This document shows positions 1 to 5,614 of a DNA stretch of 7,461 bases, piece by piece; within the stretch, counting starts at the first letter, position 1; every line of letters begins with the position of its first letter. Made by a program: the position numbers and the translations under genes. The stretch is from Planctomycetota bacterium (GTDB lineage: Bacteria; Planctomycetota; Phycisphaerae; WQYP01). Under the pieces are notes generated by a model. It was not told the origin of the DNA and did no database searches. It saw only the letters and a list, made by a program, of their open reading frames with translations. Where the stretch lies: assembly GCA_021852225.1 (NCBI GenBank), contig JAJZOA010000180.1, forward strand, positions 1-7,461. Direction: 5' to 3'.

Positions 1-711
1 CCATCCATCCGGGGCGTATCGTCCTACCAGGAAAAATGCTAATAATGTCGTAGCCAGGTGGCCGATCAGCGATACCTTTTGGCTGATTTTACGTGGCATC
101 GGCATATCACGCATTGCAAGCCACCCCGATATAACCAATAGCCCGCACAAGGCCATTATTAGCACTAAAACTACAGTTGAAATACCAAACGAGACCTTTC
201 CATGTCCAACAAGCCCCAAGCTGATCGCGGTAAAGCCGATCAGAACGCCTGTGGTCCAACAAATGACCGGGTAGGATAGATAACCCCGTTTATCGATCAG
301 GTGCCAGTCGGCGGTACCGTACTTTGCAGGTAGGTGCCCAATCGCCGCCGGGTATCGCTGGGAAGAGCCCACGACGGGAATATGGGAAACCGGCACGTCC
401 ATAAAATCATCCTCGTCCGGCCAGGAGGACGGCGCGGGCGCATTCAACACATAAGTTCGGCCGGAGTCATCAAAAGCAAGCAACCGGGCGCCTCTGGCGG
501 CGTGACACGGCAATGCAAGCAGATAAAATTCGATGCAGACACAGTTTGACGATCCTCCAGTGATTCTTGCCCGCAAACAAAATTTCCAACGGTCAAGCTC
601 TTCGACCACCGACGGATCGCTCGTCGCCTTGAGCCTCAGATTTTGGGCACCCTCCAATAGTTTAATCAGCGGCACCGGCGTAGTCAGTTGCTCACATTTA
701 TAGCCCGCCAT
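1..711 (-). CDS. Hypothetical multi-pass membrane protein, 3' end outside the window
   Basis: I do not recognise this protein. From the ATG at 711 the frame is open for 237 codons to the left edge. Residues 1-145 look soluble and contain several cysteines (6, 45, 57, 59, 69). They end in an acidic stretch near residues 99-103. Three hydrophobic segments follow, at about 147-168, 174-200 and 213-231, the last two separated by a short positive loop with the motif MPRK. The start is uncertain: the frame stays open back to the Rhs stop at 838-840, with GTG alternatives at 750 and 816. The ATG at 711 has only a weak GGACGG-like Shine-Dalgarno. The gene lies 126 bases downstream of the Rhs tip on the same strand, the position an immunity gene would take. 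That role is inference from position only. No signal peptide is visible, so the soluble part is probably cytoplasmic. Confidence 0.6.
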   Translation of the reverse strand, partial: MAGYKCEQLTTPVPLIKLLEGAQNLRLKATSDPSVVEELDRWKFCLRARITGGSSNCVCIEFYLLALPCHAARGARLLAFDDSGRTYVLNAPAPSSWPDEDDFMDVPVSHIPVVGSSQRYPAAIGHLPAKYGTADWHLIDKRGYLSYPVICWTTGVLIGFTAISLGLVGHGKVSFGISTVVLVLIMALCGLLVISGWLAMRDMPMPRKISQKVSLIGHLATTLLAFFLVGRYAPDGW

Positions 712-837
712 AAGGCCGTCCGCTAATTTTTCAAATATTGTTGATTGCACTACGCAATCCAGCCCCTGCTCCTCAGTTGAAAGCCGGATATGCCGTGCGT
801 GTGGGGAATTCCTCACGTCATTCCTACCTGAGGGTTC

Positions 838-1455
838 TCAGCCGACGGAGGGCAAGCAAAAACGCGAGCATGGTTGGCATGGCATGCGAGGCTGGAAATA
901 TCCGCTCCAGAAAGCCAAGAGGCATTTCACTAGCTGTTCCATGCATTCCGCCTGAAATCGCGACTCGTGAAGAGCAACGCATTTAAGCTCGTCCACCCGG
1001 CCGAGGCCCTGATTTGGCCGGTAAACAACGGTGCACCAGTTTGATCGCGTATGCGCCCTTGAAACACATTGCTCATATCCCGGCCAGCAGACGTTCATTC
1101 GCCATATCACATATGCTCCGATTGCCGCGATAACTCCTATAGCGGCAGCGAGCTCAGGATTAGCGGCGGCTAATTCGCCAAGCCAGCCCATCAGTTCACC
1201 GATCGTCGGAATGCCTTGGGGGAGGGTGACAGGCGGCAGTCCCATACCAGGTGAGGGAATTGGAATCGCCCCTTGGAGGCCACTCGGATCCAGTCCGAAA
1301 ATTGGTCGGTCGAAGGAATATTCGTAAAACGCAACACCACCTGCGTAACCAATCGGATCACGTTGAATCCACCGCCCAAGAACGGGGTTGTATGTCCGAT
1401 TGCGGACGTAATAAAGCTGCGATTCAGGATCAAAGCGGTAGCCGCAATAGATTAT
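838..1455 (-). pseudogene. Orphan Rhs-family C-terminal fragment (end of core plus variable tip)
   Basis: The open frame runs from 1734 to the TGA at 838-840, but Rhs homology begins only near 1455. It starts with the end of the RHS repeat-associated core: GYRFDPESQLYYVRNR, then LGRWIQRDPIGY, then FYEYSFDRP and the closing GLDPSGLQ (about 1440-1273). Full Rhs/YD-repeat proteins usually exceed 1000 residues; only about 60 core residues remain, so the 5' part is lost. After the core boundary comes a variable tip of about 144 residues. It has a Gly/Pro-rich linker, a hydrophobic segment (about 1176-1096, including AAAIGVIAAIGAYVIW), then a region with nine cysteines that ends in a CQPCSRFC cluster. 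In Rhs proteins this tip is normally the toxic or otherwise functional payload. I cannot assign it to a toxin family. The upstream 93 codons look like read-through of repeat DNA, and no Shine-Dalgarno was found. It may be a silent orphan tip cassette. Confidence 0.8.
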
Positions 1456-1507
1456 TTCATTCTCACAGGAGGCATTGGAGGAAATGGATGTATCGCGGTG
1501 GCGACGG

Positions 1508-1524
1508 GCAGACAAGATGTCTGC
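1508..1524. repeat. REP-like palindrome, 7-bp arms with 3-base loop
   Basis: The sequence GCAGACAAGATGTCTGC is a perfect inverted repeat with arms GCAGACA and TGTCTGC around AGA. It lies about 220 bases from the end of the RAYT remnant. RAYT enzymes act on REP palindromes, so the pairing is suggestive. Whether it is dispersed in the genome cannot be seen from one window. Confidence 0.55.
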
Positions 1525-1575
1525 GGTCCGGCGACCAGGAGATTTTCCAGCCTGCCAAGATTCATCGCGCCAGCG

Positions 1576-1591
1576 GCCGCAACTTCGCGGC
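1576..1591. repeat. Second small palindrome, 5-bp arms with 6-base loop
   Basis: GCCGC-AACTTC-GCGGC forms a GC-rich hairpin 51 bases from the previous palindrome. Two neighbouring hairpins would fit a paired-REP layout. On its own a 5-bp stem is weak evidence. Confidence 0.35.
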
Positions 1592-1744
1592 TTGGTGCCG
1601 TGGTGGTGGTCAAATTGTTTATCCAGTGCGACCAAGATAATTGCTCCGCAGACAAATGAGCTTGATGGAATTCTATCCGTCTGACGGCAAAGTGTGCAAA
1701 TCTCCGGTGGCCTGATCTGCCTGGTCCACAACATTTGAAAATGG

Positions 1745-2018
1745 CTCGCGGAAGAATGTTGTCACTTCGTCATCCGTCCGCGGCCAGACCACAAAATGCC
1801 AATGACTCTTCATCAGGCACCAGACCAATATGCGTAGCGGAATGCGGCGGTATGCAGCGGTATGCGCCCGTGGGCCTCTCACAGAACCCGCTCAAAAGCG
1901 GCATCATCATCACCATTGCGAACTCATTACTAAACAGGGCGATTCGTCCCGCGGAGCGATTGAGTGCGTGGTAAATATAGCCACCCGGCGTATTTCGTAA
2001 ACGTCCCGCGAACCCCAT
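1745..2018 (-). pseudogene. REP-associated tyrosine transposase (RAYT, Y1_Tnp) remnant, frameshifted and truncated
   Basis: RAYTs are single-strand HUH nucleases of the IS200/IS605 superfamily that process REP hairpins. The N-terminus is typical, with RNTPGGYIYHALNRSAGRI starting near 2000. Homology then moves to a second frame, reading GDDDAAFERVL, an in-frame TGA, then EAHGRIPL. It returns in a third frame as RIPLRILVWCLMKSHWHF followed by VVWPRTDDEVTTFFR. The HWH codons at 1796-1804 are the HUH metal-binding pair. The region that follows in intact members, with the catalytic tyrosine and the YQGRFKSF-type motif, is missing; homology stops near 1745. The gene therefore carries one small frameshift (about 1920-1930), one stop and a tandem-repeat frameshift, and must be non-functional. 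About 90 of the usual 200 or so residues remain. It was probably the source or partner of the nearby palindromes, which is inference. Confidence 0.85.
1835..1866. repeat. Tandem 10-bp repeat, about three copies, inside the RAYT remnant
   Basis: The plus strand reads tgcgtagcgg, aatgcggcgg, tatgcagcgg, then tatgcg, a degenerate 10-bp period. Removing two units (20 bases) joins EAHGRIPL directly to RILVWCLM, the expected RAYT sequence. The expansion therefore accounts for a frameshift, since 20 is not a multiple of three. Confidence 0.7.
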
Positions 2019-2074
2019 CTGGCGGGAATTTTCTAGCGGTGTAAATTCTGATTCTTTGATTGTTGAAGAGTTTC

Positions 2075-2080
2075 AAGGAG
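2075..2080 (+). promoter_or_regulatory. Shine-Dalgarno that sets a GTG start
   Basis: AAGGAG lies six bases before the GTG at 2087. It supports that start over the longer TTG start at 2060, which has no comparable site. Confidence 0.6.
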
Positions 2081-2086
2081 TCAGCA

Positions 2087-2305
2087 GTGAAACAGCGGGA
2101 TGGGTTATCCAATGAAGATCGTCGCGCATTTTGGCATCATGCCGTGCAGCTTTTGCAGGAAAGCGGTTTAACCACGGCGGCATTTGCACGGTGTGAAAAG
2201 CCTAGTCCGCAGACGCTTAACAAATGGAAGATTCATTTTATAGGCAAGGACATAGGGGCTGGGCATCGGCGTCAGGCCGCCATTTATGACGCCACCAGCC
2301 CGTAA
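2087..2305 (+). CDS. Short IS66 TnpA-like helix-turn-helix protein (transposase accessory)
   Basis: The 72-residue product resembles the N-terminal DNA-binding part of IS66-family Orf1/TnpA accessory proteins. It reads LSNEDRRAFWHHAVQLLQ, then ESGLTTAAFAR, then SPQTLNKWKIHF. This matches the family pattern of a tryptophan-led first helix, a 'SGL..AAF.R' turn, and a recognition helix ending in an aromatic-plus-basic K/RW. TnpA proteins are usually about 100 residues or more, so this one is short. Its last 17 or so residues are encoded by the palindrome at 2256-2301 and do not look like family sequence. No tnpB or tnpC and no clear IS66 ends are present nearby. It is either a lone truncated IS remnant or a co-opted small DNA-binding protein. 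The good ribosome-binding site leaves expression possible. It is divergent from the RAYT remnant, 68 bases away. Confidence 0.6.
   Translation: MKQRDGLSNEDRRAFWHHAVQLLQESGLTTAAFARCEKPSPQTLNKWKIHFIGKDIGAGHRRQAAIYDATSP
2256..2301. repeat. Large two-stem palindrome (REP-like or terminator-like)
   Basis: The outer arms are GGGCTGG (2256-2262) and CCAGCCC (2295-2301). The inner arms are GGCGTCA (2268-2274) and TGACGCC (2287-2293). A bulge of five bases on one side and one on the other separates them, and the loop is 12 bases. Fourteen GC-rich pairs with a bulge is the usual architecture of a REP element. There is no clean T-run immediately after it on the plus strand (taaatgttttta follows), so an intrinsic terminator is possible but less likely. 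It overlaps the stop of the TnpA-like gene. Confidence 0.65.
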
Positions 2306-2501
2306 ATGTTTTTATATTATGCATATGTGTTGATTTATTAATGGAAAGTTCATCCCGACGGCCAGTCGTCGATCTTTAATCACGACCGAGGTGCCAATCG
2401 GACTTATCAATGGGAACAATCAAATGATGGCCAGAATACCTTCTGTCCGGGTTGTGCACCGTCTGGCTTTCGACCCATGACGTGTATCAGGCCGCTTTGG
2501 T
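2306..2501. other. Spacer with no recognised gene
   Basis: The first 40 bases are AT-rich and the rest has ordinary composition. I see no convincing terminator for the efflux operon that ends at 2502. The best hairpin is a 4-bp stem at 2357-2370 (GACG/CGTC). No RNA gene or supported ORF is visible. Confidence 0.4.
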
Positions 2502-3932
2502 TCAATGTTTGGCAACACCCTCGGCCATGGCCAACTCGTGCACCGCCGGCCAGGTCAGCCGTCCGGTCACGCGCAGAAGATTCAGCATATTCACGCGCAG
2601 TGTGTAACGAGCCTGCTCATAGCCAAGACGGGCTGAAAGCGCCCGGTCCTGGGCGGTTATCACATCCAAACTGGTCGCCAACCCGGCACCGTAAGAATGC
2701 CGGGCCTGCACATACGCCGCCTGAGCAGATCGCCACTCGGTGAACAGATTGCGCACAAGGCTGTTGCTGGTAATCCAGTTCTGCCGGGCGATGCGCACTT
2801 CCTCAAGAATCTGCCGGGCCAGCATTTGACGCCGCAGGGCCGTCTGCCGCAGTACGGAATATGACTTGCGGATATCCTGATAGATCATGCCGCCTTCAAA
2901 AATCGGGAAATTGGCACTGAACAGACCGCTCCACCAACTGTCGCTGGGAAAACTTTCTTTATATAAAAAAGTGTTGAAATTGGCGGATATGGTGGGAAAA
3001 TATTCAGCCACCGCAGCCGAAACACCCTTTTTTGCGACCAGTTCCGCCGCGGAGGCCGCCCGCAGGTCCTGCCGCTGCTGGAGCGCAATATGGTCCAAAG
3101 AAGCCAAGCTGGGGATCGATTTCGGGGGATTAAACCGGTTGACCAGAACCGCGCCTGCCAGACTTGGCGCACCGATCAGATAGGCCAGCGTGGCCCGACC
3201 ATTGTTTACACGTTCCAGAGACTGGGTCAACTGTACACGCGTGGAAGCCTCATCCGCCTGGGATTGGTACACGGAAAGGCGCAGCGCCACCCCCGCCTTT
3301 TCCTTGCGTGTCATGGATGCCACATTGGCCTGTTCGACGCGCAGGGTGCGCCGCAGAACTTTTACCGATCGCTGATCGCTAAGTACCTGATAATAGGTTT
3401 GCGCAACCTCCAGAAGAAGGTTCGACTGCATATCCAGCAGCAGGGATTTCTGCTGACTGGCGTAGGCCCCCGCGGCTTGAATAGCCCGGGCATCGCGCAG
3501 GACGTTCATATTCAGCTGAGCCTGCAACGGCACATCAAAATAATGCGTCTGAAAAACATTACCCAATCCGGGAAAGCCAGATTCATTAAAGCCCTGCCGC
3601 TGAAAGTCCTGAGGGGCAAGTCCCACGGTGGGCATAAAGGTGGCATAGGCCCGGTCGTGGGCAATCAGGGATTGGAGATAGTCCTCTCCGCCGATCGCGA
3701 GACGTTCATTGTTGCTGTTGGCCATAGCCAGCGCTTTGGAAAGTGTAAGTGTATGCCCAACGGCCAGCGGCGCTGCGCTGGTGGCAGGATGCGCATGCAG
3801 CACACGGTCATAATGCGCAATTTCCTTTTGCTGATTCACACACCCCGCCAACAGACCGGGAATAACCGCGACGGCCAAAGCGAAACGCGCCGGTGCGACG
3901 ATCAATCGGACTTTGTTCATATTCCAAAACAT
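2502..3932 (-). CDS. Outer-membrane efflux lipoprotein, TolC/OprM/NodT type
   Basis: This 476-residue protein would form the outer-membrane duct of the pump, a trimeric barrel with a periplasmic helical tunnel. It starts with a lipoprotein signal: positive residues (K7, R9, R16), a hydrophobic stretch, and the lipobox LLAGC with the lipidated cysteine at 31. Two outer-membrane-factor repeats follow. The first covers about 60-260 and contains LLLEVAQTYYQVL and the family-typical YLIGAPSL. The second covers about 280-460 and contains the family-typical AEYFPTISANF and FPIFEGG. It ends with the helix QARYTLRVNMLNLLRVTG. Length is normal for the family. The ATG at 3932 was chosen because of a strong Shine-Dalgarno; an in-frame ATG at 4007 would add 25 residues before the signal. 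It is the third gene of the efflux operon, 80 bases after the permease, with its own promoter. Substrate unknown. Confidence 0.92.
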   Translation of the reverse strand: MFWNMNKVRLIVAPARFALAVAVIPGLLAGCVNQQKEIAHYDRVLHAHPATSAAPLAVGHTLTLSKALAMANSNNERLAIGGEDYLQSLIAHDRAYATFMPTVGLAPQDFQRQGFNESGFPGLGNVFQTHYFDVPLQAQLNMNVLRDARAIQAAGAYASQQKSLLLDMQSNLLLEVAQTYYQVLSDQRSVKVLRRTLRVEQANVASMTRKEKAGVALRLSVYQSQADEASTRVQLTQSLERVNNGRATLAYLIGAPSLAGAVLVNRFNPPKSIPSLASLDHIALQQRQDLRAASAAELVAKKGVSAAVAEYFPTISANFNTFLYKESFPSDSWWSGLFSANFPIFEGGMIYQDIRKSYSVLRQTALRRQMLARQILEEVRIARQNWITSNSLVRNLFTEWRSAQAAYVQARHSYGAGLATSLDVITAQDRALSARLGYEQARYTLRVNMLNLLRVTGRLTWPAVHELAMAEGVAKH

Positions 3933-3938
3933 AAACGA

Positions 3939-3948
3939 CTCCTTCCTT
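3939..3948 (-). promoter_or_regulatory. Strong Shine-Dalgarno of the outer-membrane factor gene
   Basis: The minus strand reads AAGGAAGGAG, with GGAG six bases from the ATG at 3932. It fixes that start against the upstream in-frame ATG at 4007. Confidence 0.75.
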
Positions 3949-3969
3949 GCCCTCGGACGCGGTTTAAGG

Positions 3970-3998
3970 ATTATAGGCGATACGCCGGTCATTTTTAA
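3970..3998 (-). promoter_or_regulatory. Predicted sigma-70-type promoter internal to the efflux operon
   Basis: On the minus strand TTAAAA (3998-3993, four of six against TTGACA) is separated by exactly 17 bases from a perfect TATAAT (3975-3970). Transcription would begin near 3963, leaving a leader of about 30 bases with the Shine-Dalgarno. The spacer contains the inverted repeat GGCG-ATA-CGCC (3976-3986, plus strand), directly beside the -10 box, a possible repressor site. If real, the duct can be made without the rest of the operon. Confidence 0.55.
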
Positions 3999-4012
3999 TA
4001 AAAACATAACGT

Positions 4013-5614
4013 TTACTCCAGAACCGCCGGAGCGGCCTTCTTAAAACTCGGTGTACGCAGCAGCATGGCCACCGGTATGACCAGTAAAAACGTGATCGCC
4101 AGGTCATGAAATGCATCCACATATCCAAGCATGGACGCCTGTCCATGCAGATTGTTATACAGGACCGCCTCGGCGGTCTTAACCGCATGGCCGGCGGAAA
4201 GGCCCGCACGCTCCAGCAGGCCGGATAATCGATGCAAAGCCCGCAGATAGATCGGATTTGATCGCGTCACATTTTCAACCAGAAAATTCTGATGCCGCTG
4301 TGCGGTGTTGGCCACAAAAGCGGTTGCGGCGGATATGCCCACACTTCCCCCGATATTGCGAGCGAGGTTCAAAATGCCGGAAGCATCGGAAATGCGATCC
4401 CGTGGCACAAAGGCGAACGCCGCGGTGTTAAACGGCACGAACAGAAATGCCAGCCCCAGCCCCTGTACGGCGCGGCACCAGGCCAATGTGGCAAAATCGG
4501 CGGAAAGATTCAGCCCCCCCATCAGCATAAGGGCCGCCACATTCACCAGAATACCGAAGGTAATCAGCCATCGCGTCGGCACCCGGGGCACCAGGAATCC
4601 GACCAGCGGCATCAGGCAGAATACCACCATTCCGCCGGGGGCCAGGACCATGCCGGCCTGCCTGGCATCGTAGCCCATGAGTGTTTGAACCATCAGCGGA
4701 AGCAACGTCGTGGTGGAATAAAGAATGCCGCCAAAAATGAACATACCCAGTGTCGCCAGGCCAAAGTTGTTATCCTTCAACAAACGGAAGTTGATAATCG
4801 GATGCGGTTCATACCATTCCCAGACGAATCCCACGACCAGACCGAAAAACGCCAGAAAGGCGAGCAGGCGAATGGTCGGCGAAGAAAACCAGTCGGCATC
4901 CTGGCCACGATCCATCATGATCTGCAGACAGGCCAGTCCCAGGGTGACCAGCCCCAGGCCGATGTAATCCACGCCCGTTTCACTGATTTTAACGCGCCGT
5001 TGCGTCGGTGGGTCACGTAACAGCACCAGCAGCGCCAGCAGTGTCACGATGCCAATGGGGACATTAATAAGAAAACACCACCGCCAGGAATAATTATCGG
5101 TAATCCATCCCCCAAGAAGTGGCCCAAGCACCGGCCCGACCACCACCACAATGCCATAGACCGCCATGGCGGCGCCGATTTTTTCACGCGGAAACGAATC
5201 GCGCAAAATCGCCTGGGTTCCTGGCTGCAAACCGCCCCCGCCCAAGCCTTGAAGAACCCGGCAAATCAAAAGAATGGGAAAACTCGGTGCCAGTCCGACC
5301 ATCAGCGAACTGATTGTGAAGACTGCCATGCAACCCATAAAATATTTTTTGCGGCCAAATACGGCCGAAAAAAAGCCATTCAGCGGCAGCACAATGGCAT
5401 TGGCCACCAGATAGCTGGTCAATACCCAGGTGCTTTCATCGACCGTCACGGCCATAGCTCCGGCAATATGGGGCAATGCCACATTGGCGATGGTGGTGTC
5501 CAGCACCTCCATGAATGCGGCCATAGCCACCAGGGGCGCAATCAGCCACGGACTGATCACTCTTTTGGCCGGAGGAAAGCCAGCGGTTATCGGCGATGAA
5601 CCCGCAGCGCTCAT
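4013..5614 (-). CDS. emrB: DHA2-family major facilitator drug exporter (EmrB/QacA type)
   Basis: This 533-residue inner-membrane proton antiporter has the length and hydrophobicity of the 14-helix DHA2 family. The first helix carries the family signature LDTTIANVALP (38-48). Motif A follows the second helix at GFFSAVFGRKK (80-90). The arginine of motif B is in LLICRVLQGLGGGG (115-128), and the antiporter motif C is GIVVVVGPVLGPLLGGW (154-170). WRWCFLINVPIG (177-188) is also typical. The ATG at 5614 overlaps the adaptor stop as ATGA, with GGAGGT nine bases upstream, so the two genes are translationally coupled. In EmrAB-type systems this protein takes the drug from the inner membrane and hands it to the adaptor. 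The drug range cannot be read from sequence. No truncation or missing motif is seen. The gene symbol is by family, not proven orthology. Confidence 0.93.
   Translation of the reverse strand: MSAAGSSPITAGFPPAKRVISPWLIAPLVAMAAFMEVLDTTIANVALPHIAGAMAVTVDESTWVLTSYLVANAIVLPLNGFFSAVFGRKKYFMGCMAVFTISSLMVGLAPSFPILLICRVLQGLGGGGLQPGTQAILRDSFPREKIGAAMAVYGIVVVVGPVLGPLLGGWITDNYSWRWCFLINVPIGIVTLLALLVLLRDPPTQRRVKISETGVDYIGLGLVTLGLACLQIMMDRGQDADWFSSPTIRLLAFLAFFGLVVGFVWEWYEPHPIINFRLLKDNNFGLATLGMFIFGGILYSTTTLLPLMVQTLMGYDARQAGMVLAPGGMVVFCLMPLVGFLVPRVPTRWLITFGILVNVAALMLMGGLNLSADFATLAWCRAVQGLGLAFLFVPFNTAAFAFVPRDRISDASGILNLARNIGGSVGISAATAFVANTAQRHQNFLVENVTRSNPIYLRALHRLSGLLERAGLSAGHAVKTAEAVLYNNLHGQASMLGYVDAFHDLAITFLLVIPVAMLLRTPSFKKAAPAVLE

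Larger units (their letters stand above)
1456..1744. other. Non-coding repeat-derived stretch between the Rhs tip and the RAYT remnant
   Basis: Several frames are open here, but none gives a recognisable protein and no start has a good ribosome-binding site. On the minus strand it reads as a low-quality N-terminal extension of the Rhs fragment, including DESWQAGKSPGRRTADILSA. To my memory, translations of this type recur across PVC-group genomes as read-through of dispersed intergenic repeats. The segment holds the two inverted repeats listed separately and lies between two truncated genes, so it probably marks the junction of past rearrangements. Confidence 0.5.

Noticed and set aside
334..549. 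71-codon plus-strand open frame
   Set aside because: It is antisense to the membrane protein at 1-711, whose long open frame and three hydrophobic segments are more convincing.
1251..1659. Overlapping plus-strand open frames of about 130 codons
   Set aside because: They run antisense to the Rhs tip and across repeat DNA in several frames at once, with no ribosome-binding site or family resemblance.
2342..2743. Plus-strand frame reading HPDGQSSIF and TYQWEQSNDG, reminiscent of an Ig-like repeat
   Set aside because: There is a stop just upstream, no start codon before 2477, and the 3' part runs antisense into the outer-membrane factor. The resemblance is too short to trust, though a gene scrap at 2342-2500 is not excluded.
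3090..3998. 302-codon open frame on the plus strand
   Set aside because: It lies antisense to the outer-membrane factor gene, which has clear family motifs. The translation is basic and lacks any recognisable domain.
4292..5020. 242-codon open frame on the plus strand
   Set aside because: Antisense shadow of the DHA2 transporter. Its product is rich in His, Gln and Gly with no fold signature.
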